Shown here: piece after piece, positions 35,072 through 41,898 of the stretch
Layout: each line of letters begins with the position of its first letter
Numbering within the stretch: position 1 is the stretch's first letter
Source of the DNA: Rhodospirillales bacterium
Lineage (GTDB): Bacteria > Pseudomonadota > Alphaproteobacteria > Rhodospirillales > Shumkoniaceae
NCBI GenBank assembly: GCA_028281785.1
Contig: JANQJG010000080.1
Coordinates: 1-44,865 of the forward strand
Direction of reading: 5' to 3'
DNA: 44,865 bases
Position numbers and translations under genes: made by a program
Notes under the pieces: generated by a model
Database searches by the model: none
What the model was told of the DNA's origin: nothing
Seen by the model: only the letters and a program-made list of their open reading frames with translations

Positions 35072-36328
35072 GTGGGTCACGACCATCTGTCCGGCACTCC
35101 CCCTGGCCGTCTCGATCCGGCCAAGTCAGGGCGGGCGACGGCCGTTCTTTTCCTGATTGTCGTCGTCGACCTGATCGGCTTTGGGATCATCATTCCTCTA
35201 CTCCCATTTTACGCGCAGCACTATCAGGCGACTCCCGACGTCGTGACCCTGGTCATGGCGACGTATTCGCTGACACAGTTTGTAGCGGCCCCCCTTTGGG
35301 GCCGTTTGAGCGACCGGGTCGGACGGCGTCCCGTTCTGATTTTCAGCCTGATCGGGACCGTCGCCTCGTATCTCTGGCTCGCCTTTGCCGACAGCCTTTG
35401 GATGCTGTTCGCCGCACGTGCCCTTGGCGGCATCATGGCCGGCAGCATCTCGGCAGCCTTCGCCTACATTGCCGATATCACCACGCCCGAGGATCGCGCC
35501 CGAGGAATGGGCCTGATCGGCGCGGCTTTTGGGCTTGGTTTTATTGCCGGCCCCGCTATTGGAGGGATCCTCGCGGGCCCTGACCCCGCCAACGCCGACT
35601 ATCAGAGCCCAGCCCTTGTCGCTGCCGGTCTCTCGACCATCGCCTTGGCGATCGCGTTCTTCGTACTCCAAGAGTCGCTTTCTCCCGAAACGCGGGCTCT
35701 CCTCGCGTCAAGGGGCCGGAACGAAAGAAGAGCCTTGCTCCGTCAGGCCCTTCGACGGCCGGGCGTCAGGACCGCGATAGGCCTTTCATTCCTCGCCACA
35801 TTCGTCTTCGCCGGGATGGAGACAACCTTTGCCATGTGGTCAGAACGGACCTTCGGCTGGGGCCCGCAGCAAAACGGCTATGTCTTTGCGCTTGTTGGCG
35901 TACTGAGCGCTGTCATCCAAGGCGGCGTGGTCGGACGCCTTGCGCGGCGAATGGGAGAGCGCGCCCTCGTCATTCAGGGGGCCGTGGCCCTGGCCGTCGG
36001 TTTGGCAGCCCTCCCCTTTTGCCGGTCCGTGCCGGTTCTTATTCTGGATATCGTCGTTCTTGCCTACGGCTTCAGCGTCATCACCCCGGCGCTTAACAGC
36101 CTTCTTTCCCGGAGCATTTCGAATGATCAGCAGGGGATGATGATGGGCGTCGGACGCTCCGCTTCTATTCTCGCGCGCGTTGTGGGCCCGGCCTGGGCGG
36201 GTTTCCTGTTTGCGCAATGGGGAAAGGACATCCCCTACTTCGCCGGCGCCGTCGTCATGGTATTCGTCTTGGCATGGGCGCTAACCCTCGCCTCGCCAAA
36301 GCGGCCTGATCGTCAAGCCGGCTGTTAG
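35072..36328 (+). CDS. Major facilitator superfamily exporter (TetA-like)
   Basis: A 418-residue 12-helix MFS transporter. Helix 1 is [20 protein letters not shown]; the loop 2-3 motif [13 protein letters not shown] follows, and [30 protein letters not shown] and [14 protein letters not shown] are typical of the DHA1/TetA subfamily that extrudes drugs with proton antiport. The substrate is unknown. The frame starts with GTG at 35072, 9 bases after the MotB-like stop codon, and no ATG is available before helix 1. It may be read with the stator genes, but its task need not be related. Confidence 0.9.
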   Translation: MGHDHLSGTPPGRLDPAKSGRATAVLFLIVVVDLIGFGIIIPLLPFYAQHYQATPDVVTLVMATYSLTQFVAAPLWGRLSDRVGRRPVLIFSLIGTVASYLWLAFADSLWMLFAARALGGIMAGSISAAFAYIADITTPEDRARGMGLIGAAFGLGFIAGPAIGGILAGPDPANADYQSPALVAAGLSTIALAIAFFVLQESLSPETRALLASRGRNERRALLRQALRRPGVRTAIGLSFLATFVFAGMETTFAMWSERTFGWGPQQNGYVFALVGVLSAVIQGGVVGRLARRMGERALVIQGAVALAVGLAALPFCRSVPVLILDIVVLAYGFSVITPALNSLLSRSISNDQQGMMMGVGRSASILARVVGPAWAGFLFAQWGKDIPYFAGAVVMVFVLAWALTLASPKRPDRQAGC

Positions 36329-36343
36329 AGTGTGCCTTGCCTC

Positions 36344-36372
36344 TTGCAGTCGTCTTCCAGCTTAGGTATATA
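36344..36372 (+). promoter_or_regulatory. Promoter of rpmE
   Basis: TTGCAG (36344-36349) and TATATA (36367-36372) are 17 bp apart, 27 bp before the rpmE ATG. It is one of the best promoter matches in the window. Confidence 0.7.
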
Positions 36373-36399
36373 CCGCGCGGCCACGATTGGAGCCGACTG

Positions 36400-36624
36400 A
36401 TGAAAAAAGATGCCCATCCCGACTACCATGAAATCACCGTCGTCATGACGGATGGTAGTACCTTTCAGACGCGGTCGACCTGGGGAAAGGCCGGCGATAC
36501 CCTGAAGCTGGATATTGACCCCAAAACCCATCCGGCCTGGACCGGGGTGCATCGCCTTGTCGATAGCGGCGGCCAACTGGCTAAATTCAATAAGCGCTTC
36601 AAGGACTTCGGCCTTAAAGGCTGA
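36400..36624 (+). CDS. rpmE: 50S ribosomal protein L31
   Basis: A 74-residue L31 of the alphaproteobacterial form: [59 protein letters not shown] and a C-terminal [11 protein letters not shown]. It lacks the four cysteines of the zinc-binding type (C- form), so it needs no zinc. The frame extends upstream to 36337, but the ATG at 36400 matches the family start and has a strong promoter directly upstream. Monocistronic by appearance. Confidence 0.96.
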   Translation: MKKDAHPDYHEITVVMTDGSTFQTRSTWGKAGDTLKLDIDPKTHPAWTGVHRLVDSGGQLAKFNKRFKDFGLKG

Positions 36625-36917
36625 GGACGGGGGCATCGCCGCTGTTGGCGATCGTGAACACTGCGGCCCTTGGGCTTGATCGGTGTCGTGATCGCGGATG
36701 CGCCTTGATATCATTGACTGTCTTGGTCGCCTTGGCGGTCGCCATTTATCCGCAACGCGGCGGATAAGATAGGCGCCCGAAGCTGCAGTAACCTTTCCTT
36801 AGTTCAGGTGCCGTAAACTTGCGGTCGGGAGGCCTATTCGGCCTCGCCGTATTGCCGCCCCGGCATCATTGGATCCCAGTCGGTTCGCCGTCCGGCGGTT
36901 TCAAACTTGAGGTCTGA
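36625..36917. other. Intergenic region with three hairpins before the cyclase-like gene
   Basis: No gene was seen. Three inverted repeats stand out: ATCGCC/GGCGAT at 36635-36652 (a possible rpmE terminator without T-tract), TTATCCGC/GCGGATAA at 36746-36767 (perfect 8 bp, 6-nt loop) and GAGGCC/GGCCTC at 36829-36845 (5-nt loop), about 70 bases before the next start codon. The last two could be operators or leader elements. Confidence 0.4.
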
Positions 36918-38660
36918 ATGCCCGCATCACGGCGCATTTCGTATGAAGTGCATGTCCAGCGTGGCTCACGTTGGGAGACTTATGCGAGATATGGTGCCGA
37001 TGGCCAGGGCGGCGCCCTTTTCCGCGCTCGCTGCCTTGTCCGTCACCCCCTGGTGGACGCCGTGCGGGTCATCAAGGAAGTTTACGACCCCATCTCGGGG
37101 AAAGTGCAAGAATACGTCGTTTTTAAGACGCGTAACGACCGCGAGACCGATGGTCAGGACAGCTCGCAAGTCAGCCAAAGCGGCATGGAAGGGGCCACGG
37201 GGACGGCTGGGCCCGGTTCGCCCCCTTCAGAGACCGAGAAGCAGCGCATTTCCCAAGGTACCCCAGTTCGGGCCCTCGCAGACATATTGACGGGTTGGTC
37301 ACTCGTCAAGAAATGTGGCGCGGCCGCCGTCTTCGCTGCCCTTGCCGCTGTCCTCCTAACGCTTACCACTCATCTTATTTCCATCGAAACAACCCTCGCC
37401 ACGGCCCCGTTTGGGCAGCTTACCGGCTTTGGCGGGTTCGTCCTCGCAACCGTGCTCATCTTCGTCTTCTGCGCAATACCCATGGTATTCATCACAAGCG
37501 GACGGAAACCGACCGCCTATACAGAGCCGTCGGACGGCCTTCTCCAAAATTCTTCGGATGCCGAGGCAGCCGACGGCTTCGCGAGTACCGGGTTTTCTCT
37601 CGATAACGATGTGCCGGATACACCACTTGCGGATACGCCTCCCCCCGCACTGGAACTGGCCGAAAACCGCTCAGTTCTCATCGATTTCATGCAGGAAGGA
37701 ATGGATTACGCCCGAGGGGAGCACGATCTTTCCGACAACTTTGTCCGCTTCGGCATCAATCTCTACCTCGCAGGCGCCGCAGAGCATCTGGCGCAAACAC
37801 GTGACCTTGATCCCGACACGACCTCGCTTGTCGTTTCCGGCTGCGCCAAATCACTCGGTTCCGGAACGGCCCAGGCTGAGTCATTTGCGCGCCGTTATGT
37901 CGAATATCTTATGGCCGATTCCCGCTTCATGGATATGTTCATCGCCGGCCGCGAGGCGATGGCTGCCTGCTCTACAGATGCGGAGGGATCGATGCATCGG
38001 CTGGCGGAGGCGCTGGTGCGATGGGCCCAGCCCGGTCCGTCCGAGTCACGCAGCGGCTCTTTGGCAATAATGTGTGCCGCGCCCGCAGAAGACCATCGAC
38101 GTCTCGCTGAATGGGCGGATCGTCCGGCGATGGAGGTTGTACGCAAACACAATGCAACCCTGGTCGAGTTTGCACAGAAGTTCGACGGCAAAGAGGTAGA
38201 GTCGTCGGTATCGGTGATGACGATCGTGTTTCCGGAAGCCTCCGCAGCGGTCAAGGCAGCCTGCGCCGTTTTCAAACACCTCCTTGCGCAGCAGACGTCT
38301 GAATCCCATGACGAAGTTCCGCTTCGCATCGGGATAAATGTCGCGGAGTCGACCGTCCGCGGTCAAAAGATTGACGACGCCGCGGTACGGCTCGCCGCTC
38401 GAATTTGCGAGAGTGCCGAGGGTGGGCAGATTCTGGCGTCGAAAGCAGTCTTTAACTCCTGCGCTGGGAGCCATGGCCTCCCCGCCTTTTCAGCTCGCGG
38501 CCGGTACATCCTCAAGGGATACGGCGAACCAATACCGCTCTACGAGGCAATCTGGCGCGAGTCGGCAGGGGGCCGCCAACACAAGGTCACCTCGGTCGCG
38601 CCGGATAGCAGCGCCTCAACGCCAGAGCGTCCGGCTCTTCGACGGAAATCCTCGGCTTAG
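36918..38660 (+). CDS. Membrane protein with degenerate class III adenylate/guanylate cyclase domain
   Basis: A 580-residue protein. Residues 5-70 form a small domain (YEVHVQRGSRWETYARYGAD, LVRHPLVDAVRVIKEVYDPI) found at the N-terminus of alphaproteobacterial cyclase-like proteins. Two membrane segments follow (about 130-155 and 165-190: CGAAAVFAALAAVLLTLTTH and FVLATVLIFVFCAIPMVFI). From about 375 the class III cyclase fold is seen (RKHNATLVEFAQKFDGKEVE, AAVKAACAVFKHLL, LRIGINVAESTV, AARICESAEGGQILASKAVF, LKGYGEPIPLYE). The metal aspartates are missing: where FxDI is expected there is SLAIMCAAPAED, and where GDG is expected SSVSVMTIVF. It is therefore probably a catalytically dead sensor or scaffold. 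GAGGTCTGA precedes the ATG. Confidence 0.8.
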   Translation: MPASRRISYEVHVQRGSRWETYARYGADGQGGALFRARCLVRHPLVDAVRVIKEVYDPISGKVQEYVVFKTRNDRETDGQDSSQVSQSGMEGATGTAGPGSPPSETEKQRISQGTPVRALADILTGWSLVKKCGAAAVFAALAAVLLTLTTHLISIETTLATAPFGQLTGFGGFVLATVLIFVFCAIPMVFITSGRKPTAYTEPSDGLLQNSSDAEAADGFASTGFSLDNDVPDTPLADTPPPALELAENRSVLIDFMQEGMDYARGEHDLSDNFVRFGINLYLAGAAEHLAQTRDLDPDTTSLVVSGCAKSLGSGTAQAESFARRYVEYLMADSRFMDMFIAGREAMAACSTDAEGSMHRLAEALVRWAQPGPSESRSGSLAIMCAAPAEDHRRLAEWADRPAMEVVRKHNATLVEFAQKFDGKEVESSVSVMTIVFPEASAAVKAACAVFKHLLAQQTSESHDEVPLRIGINVAESTVRGQKIDDAAVRLAARICESAEGGQILASKAVFNSCAGSHGLPAFSARGRYILKGYGEPIPLYEAIWRESAGGRQHKVTSVAPDSSASTPERPALRRKSSA

Positions 38661-38701
38661 ACGATCCAGCCCGCCTGACGCGGAGATGATCAGCGCCCAT
38701 G

Positions 38702-38733
38702 AAAAAAGGGGCCGCCGTTCTTCGGGCGGCCCC
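38702..38733 (-). terminator. Rho-independent terminator (distal)
   Basis: On the - strand a 9-bp stem (GGGGCCGCC/GGCGGCCCC) with an 8-nt loop is followed by six T. It ends any transcript running leftward from the CtrA-box region. Confidence 0.8.
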
Positions 38734-38751
38734 CGTCCCTGTAGTGCCTGA

Positions 38752-38878
38752 TCCCTGTTAAACTCGCCCAACAGACGCTTAGGAACGGGAGATGTTACCC
38801 ATTTCCGGCCTGTTGGGTCAAGGAAGGACTCGCGCAAAAAAAAGGCCGCCCAATACGAGCGGCCGAGTTTAACAGGGA
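38752..38878. repeat. 15-bp perfect inverted repeat enclosing two hairpins
   Basis: TCCCTGTTAAACTCG at 38752-38766 is the exact reverse complement of CGAGTTTAACAGGGA at 38864-38878. Between them are an 8-bp inverted repeat CCCAACAG/CTGTTGGG (38767-38774 with 38810-38817) and the terminator hairpin GGCCGC/GCGGCC. As RNA this makes a three-way junction. No transposase or target duplication is seen, so a mobile origin is only an alternative. Confidence 0.75.
38836..38864 (-). terminator. Rho-independent terminator with eight T (proximal)
   Basis: On the - strand a GGCCGC/GCGGCC stem with a 9-nt loop is followed by eight T (38843-38836). Its upstream base overlaps the 15-bp inverted repeat arm, so pairing of the outer arms would compete with the base of this hairpin only slightly. 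Confidence 0.75.
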
Positions 38879-38955
38879 GGCTTGAAGAGAATCGGGCGAG
38901 TGCATCTGGGGTCTCACAACCCCTGCTTGCCCAATAATCAGCATAATGGCGTTTG

Positions 38956-38972
38956 GTTAACATCTAGTTAAC
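38956..38972. promoter_or_regulatory. Palindromic CtrA binding site
   Basis: GTTAAC-ATCTA-GTTAAC reads TTAA-N7-TTAAC on both strands, a perfect match to the CtrA full-site consensus of alphaproteobacteria. It lies 52 bp downstream of the DUF1192 stop codon and before the structured region, and 440 bp from the trcR start codon. Confidence 0.7.
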
Positions 38973-39024
38973 GCGGAACAACTCCTCTGGCGCTTTATAC
39001 TGCTTGGTTCGGTCTTCCCCAGTT

Positions 39025-39207
39025 TCAGGTCCTGAACACAGAATCCGCGCTGTCCCGCGCCGCTTCCTTGGTTGCGATGGCTTCACGAGCCCTCGCAATC
39101 TCTTCCTCCAACTCCCGGATATAGTCCTGCAAAGCTTCGATAGACATGTCTTCCAAGTCCTTCGGCTTTGGCTTTTCGCGTCGAGGTTCCAGCTCCTCCA
39201 AATCCAT
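39025..39207 (-). CDS. DUF1192 family small protein
   Basis: A 60-residue DUF1192 protein, a family restricted mainly to alphaproteobacteria. It begins MDLEELEPRREKPKPKDLED and continues with MSIEALQDYIRELEEEIARA and KEAARDSADSVFRT, an acidic coiled coil. The ATG at 39207 has GGGAGG upstream; the frame extends to 39312, and a second ATG seven codons earlier is possible. It diverges from trcR. Function unknown. Confidence 0.85.
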   Translation of the reverse strand: MDLEELEPRREKPKPKDLEDMSIEALQDYIRELEEEIARAREAIATKEAARDSADSVFRT

Positions 39208-39303
39208 AAGCAAGCCTCCCGCACTCATTCCCTTAAATCCAGGAACGATAGTGCAAGTGGGTTGGCCACGCCAGCATGGGTGATTCGGTTGAACTACGTA
39301 GGT

Positions 39304-39332
39304 TTGACCCATCGACGGCCTAAACGCTATAA
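39304..39332 (+). promoter_or_regulatory. Promoter of trcR
   Basis: TTGACC (39304-39309) and CTATAA (39327-39332) are separated by 17 bp, giving a leader of about 70 nt before the ATG at 39411. Confidence 0.65.
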
Positions 39333-39410
39333 GGTGCTAAAGACATTGTGTTGTTGAGCGGACGAGAAGGCTCGGCCATCTCGATCATCAGCGTTAGGAC
39401 AGGAAAAAAA

Positions 39411-40010
39411 ATGACTCAGCCATTGATGCCCAAGGCCACTGCTGTGTGGCTGGTTGAGAACACGTCACTGACTTTCGACCAGATCGCTGACTTTTGTGGC
39501 ATGCACTCGCTTGAGGTGCAGGCCGTCGCCGACGGTGAGGTGGGCGTGGGGATCCAGGGGATGGATCCGATCGCGAGCGGTGAACTGACAATCGAGGAAA
39601 TCGAACGCTGCTCGAAAGACCCGAACGCTCGCCTCTTAGCCGCGAAACCGAGCATCCCGCAGCCAAGATCACGTCCGAAAGGCGCGCGATACACGCCGTT
39701 GTCGAAGCGTCAGGATCGGCCGGACGCCATCGCTTGGTTACTCAAGAACTACCCCGAGCTCAGCGACTCCCAGATTTCGCGACTGATCGGGACGACCAAG
39801 CCAACGATTAACGCCGTCCGCGACAAAACGCATTGGAATTCTCCGAATATCAAGCCGCAGAACCCCGTGAGCCTCGGGCTTTGCACACCCGCAGACCTCG
39901 AAAAGGCGGTGGAAACAGCGCGCAAGCGCGCCGCGAAGGAGGGGACGGAGAACAAGGCCCCATCGAACGACCCGGGACCCTTGGATATTAGCACGCCATC
40001 AGAAGCGTAA
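39411..40010 (+). CDS. trcR: Cell cycle transcriptional regulator TrcR (DUF1013)
   Basis: A 199-residue protein with the DUF1013 domain, named TrcR because it is transcribed under cell-cycle control in Rhodobacter/Caulobacter-type bacteria. Two predicted helix-turn-helix segments are seen: ATAVWLVENTSLTFDQIADF-CGMHSLEVQAVADGEV at residues 8-45 and DAIAWLLKNYPELSDSQISR-LIGTTKPTINAVRD near 105-140. GIQGMDPIASGELT and NPVSLGLCTPADLEKAVE are family-specific. The ATG at 39411 follows AGGA; the frame begins at 39348. A CtrA box and a candidate small RNA lie beyond the divergent DUF1192 gene. Two terminators follow. Confidence 0.88.
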   Translation: MTQPLMPKATAVWLVENTSLTFDQIADFCGMHSLEVQAVADGEVGVGIQGMDPIASGELTIEEIERCSKDPNARLLAAKPSIPQPRSRPKGARYTPLSKRQDRPDAIAWLLKNYPELSDSQISRLIGTTKPTINAVRDKTHWNSPNIKPQNPVSLGLCTPADLEKAVETARKRAAKEGTENKAPSNDPGPLDISTPSEA

Positions 40011-40031
40011 CCGCTACCTCGGGCGCCAGCC

Positions 40032-40059
40032 GAGAGCCGCCGCGCAACGCACGGCTCTC
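40032..40059 (+). terminator. First hairpin after trcR
   Basis: GAGAGCCG at 40032-40039 pairs with CGGCTCTC at 40052-40059, 22 bp after the trcR stop codon, followed by TGCTTCGTT. Confidence 0.55.
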
Positions 40060-40078
40060 TGCTTCGTTCAACCGAACC

Positions 40079-40103
40079 CTGCCCCTGTTCGCGACAGGGG
40101 CAG
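40079..40103. terminator. Second hairpin, shared by trcR and the convergent YdcH-like gene
   Basis: A perfect 10-bp stem (CTGCCCCTGT/ACAGGGGCAG) with a 5-nt loop lies between the convergent trcR and DUF465 genes and is followed on the + strand by CTTATTC. It can serve both directions. Confidence 0.65.
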
Positions 40104-40123
40104 CTTATTCGTGAATCGCGGCC

Positions 40124-40291
40124 TTACTTTCGGCTCAGGCTGGCAATCTCGTCTTTGATCCTCAGCTTTCGTTTCTTGAGAATGGCCACGTGCGTTTCGT
40201 CGGGACGGGGACGACTGTTCTCTGCCTCAAGAGCGACTTCAAGGGCTTGATGTTTAGCCTTAAGCGCGTCAATCCTCTCATCCAGACTCAT
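40124..40291 (-). CDS. YdcH-like DUF465 protein
   Basis: A 55-residue DUF465 protein: MSLDERIDALKAKHQALEVA, ALEAENSRPRPDETHVAI and LKKRKLRIKDEIASLSRK. The family is a short helical hairpin with the conserved LKKRKLxxKDEI motif; function unknown. The ATG at 40291 has GAGGAG 10 bases upstream and its own promoter at 40330-40358. A paralogue is encoded at 41678-41878 on the other side of pfkA. Confidence 0.85.
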   Translation of the reverse strand: MSLDERIDALKAKHQALEVALEAENSRPRPDETHVAILKKRKLRIKDEIASLSRK

Positions 40292-40329
40292 CGGTTACCC
40301 ACTCCTCAAATGGCTCGTCACAACCAGCC

Positions 40330-40358
40330 ATGATATGCCCGGAATGCCTCCATGCCAA
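40330..40358 (-). promoter_or_regulatory. Promoter of the YdcH-like gene
   Basis: On the - strand TTGGCA (40358-40353) and TATCAT (40335-40330) are 17 bp apart, 38 bp before the start codon. Confidence 0.6.
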
Positions 40359-40460
40359 GGCTCTTCCCCGAGGGCTGGGGATCACGGGCGTAAGTAAACG
40401 GGGCCCCCTGAACTGAGCTGAAGCTGAAAGGACTCGCGGTGGGTTCAATATGGGAGAGGA

Positions 40461-41552
40461 TCAGTCTCCGAGGCAGATTCCCAACCCCCGAGCCGTTGCA
40501 ACCAGCGTACCGCTAACCTCAACGGCACGATAGCGCGTGATCACCTCTTCCAAGGGCACGTCGACCACATCCCGGTGTTGCCATGCGAGCATCCGGTCTC
40601 GCCGGCCTTGAGCAACGAGGTCAACCGCATGCACGCCAAAGGCCGACGCCAGCATCCGGTCCATGGCCACGGGTATACCGCCACGCGCCACATGCCCGAG
40701 GACGGTCACCCTGGTTTCGGCACCCGTGAGCTTATGAAGCTGCTCTCCCAGGATATGACCAATGCCACCGTAGCGCATCTCGCCATCGACATGGCTTTCC
40801 CAGACGGCCTCGCCATCCACGGTCTTAACCGCCTCCGCGCAAACCATGAGCGCGTGAACCCGGCCTTTCTTCCGAAGATTCAGGATCGCATCGGCCACCT
40901 TTTGGATGTCATACGGGATCTCCGGAATAAGGCAGACATTCGCCCCTCCGGCAATGGCGGCGTTGAGTGCGATGTGTCCTGCATCCCGGCCCATGACCTC
41001 GAGAATCATGACCCGATGGTGGCTCGCGGCCGTGGGCTGCAGACGATCTAGAGCTTCCACAGCGGTCGAAACGGCTGTGTTGAACCCCACGGAGAACTCG
41101 GTGAATGCGACGTCGTTGTCGATCGTCTTCGGAATGCCGATAAAGGGAATGTCCCCTTTTTGCGCCAATCTGCTCAGGATCTTCATGCTGCCGTCGCCAC
41201 CAATGGCGATCAGGGCATCGAGTTTGAGTTCGTGATACCCCTCGATCACCTCGTCGGAACGGTCCTTAACCTCCCCATCCGGCATTGGATAGGCGAACGG
41301 ATTTCCCTTATTCACGGTTCCGAGGATGGTTCCACCCATTCGCAGGATGTTCCCCGTGAACACACGCATCCCCAGCTCTTCGACGAGAGGCGGCCTTTCA
41401 AGCAGGCCGGCCGTCCCTTCCCGGATACCGATGACCTCCCAGCCATAGCCGTTGACCGCGCGACAGACAACGGCACGAATGGCCGCGTTGAGGCCGGCGC
41501 AATCTCCACCGCTTGTCAGCAAGCCGATCCGCTTCTTCTCCGATTTAGCCAT
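40461..41552 (-). CDS. 6-phosphofructokinase (group III-like)
   Basis: A 363-residue phosphofructokinase, probably using ATP or PPi with fructose-6-phosphate. TSGGDCAGLNAAIRAVV is the N-terminal nucleotide motif. GGDGS (118-122) has Gly where PPi enzymes usually have Asp, while PKTIDND (141-147) has Lys where ATP enzymes have Gly. This G/K mixture occurs in some ATP enzymes such as trypanosomal PFK, so the phosphoryl donor cannot be decided. The catalytic Asp lies in TIDND and MGRDAGHIAL follows. I start it at ATG 41552 (a G-rich Shine-Dalgarno lies before it); an ATG 21 bases upstream is possible. Most relatives lack a PFK, so its role may be in PPi-linked glycolysis. Confidence 0.92.
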   Translation of the reverse strand: MAKSEKKRIGLLTSGGDCAGLNAAIRAVVCRAVNGYGWEVIGIREGTAGLLERPPLVEELGMRVFTGNILRMGGTILGTVNKGNPFAYPMPDGEVKDRSDEVIEGYHELKLDALIAIGGDGSMKILSRLAQKGDIPFIGIPKTIDNDVAFTEFSVGFNTAVSTAVEALDRLQPTAASHHRVMILEVMGRDAGHIALNAAIAGGANVCLIPEIPYDIQKVADAILNLRKKGRVHALMVCAEAVKTVDGEAVWESHVDGEMRYGGIGHILGEQLHKLTGAETRVTVLGHVARGGIPVAMDRMLASAFGVHAVDLVAQGRRDRMLAWQHRDVVDVPLEEVITRYRAVEVSGTLVATARGLGICLGD

Positions 41553-41677
41553 CACGCCCCCATCTATCGCCATGTCAAAGCAAGCAGACGCCCATTCGTT
41601 AAGCCAGGACGCAACTCCAATACCGCTCTCACGAGGAATTTGCTATTATGATTTTGTGAATGGATAGCTTGAGGGCA

Positions 41678-41878
41678 ATGAACGATAAGGAACAGTTGAG
41701 GGAAAGGCTTGAGGCGTTAAGAGTCGAACACCGGGAACTCGATGAGAAGATCGCGCGAATGACGGGGCGGCTACCCTTTGATCAGTTGCAGGTGCAACGG
41801 CTAAAAAAAAGAAAGCTGGCCCTGAAAGATTTGATCGCGCGGCTCGATAGCGAGTTGCGGCCCGATATCATCGCTTGA
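41678..41878 (+). CDS. YdcH-like DUF465 protein
   Basis: A 66-residue DUF465 paralogue: MNDKEQLRERLEALRVEHRE, LDEKIARMTGRLPFDQLQVQ and LKKRKLALKDLIARLDSELR. The family motif LKKRKLxLKD is the same as in the gene at 40124. The ATG at 41678 follows TTGAGGG; an earlier ATG at 41660 would add six residues. TATTAT at 41644-41649 is a likely -10. It diverges from pfkA. Confidence 0.82.
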   Translation: MNDKEQLRERLEALRVEHRELDEKIARMTGRLPFDQLQVQRLKKRKLALKDLIARLDSELRPDIIA

Positions 41879-41898
41879 CGCACCGCCGCGAGGCGCTT

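Larger units (their letters stand above)
38702..38935 (-). ncRNA. Candidate structured small RNA downstream of a CtrA box
   Basis: Predicted from structure, not from family homology. On the - strand the CtrA box at 38972-38956 overlaps a possible -35, and TATGCT (about 38943) is a possible -10. The transcript would then meet a GGGGT/ACCCC hairpin, a pyrimidine-rich anti-Shine-Dalgarno-like CAAGCCTCCCTG, the first arm of a 15-bp inverted repeat, a terminator hairpin with eight T (38836-38864), a hairpin CCCAACAG/CTGTTGGG (38767-38817), the second arm of the repeat and a second terminator with six T. Stopping at the first terminator gives about 100 nt; reading through gives about 230 nt and lets the outer arms pair. 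The start is approximate. Confidence 0.4.
38661..39024. other. Gene-free region with inverted repeats, terminators and a CtrA box
   Basis: No protein gene is convincing here. An open frame on the - strand from 38963 to 38616 starts inside the CtrA box and runs through both terminators, so I reject it. The region holds a strong CtrA box (38956-38972), a GGGGT/ACCCC hairpin near 38911-38926, a 15-bp perfect inverted repeat (38752-38766 with 38864-38878) and two Rho-independent terminators on the - strand. See the ncRNA and terminator entries. Confidence 0.6.

Noticed and set aside
38616..38963. 115-residue - strand open frame over the terminator region
   Set aside because: Starts in the CtrA box and passes through two Rho-independent terminators and the inverted repeat; no Shine-Dalgarno.
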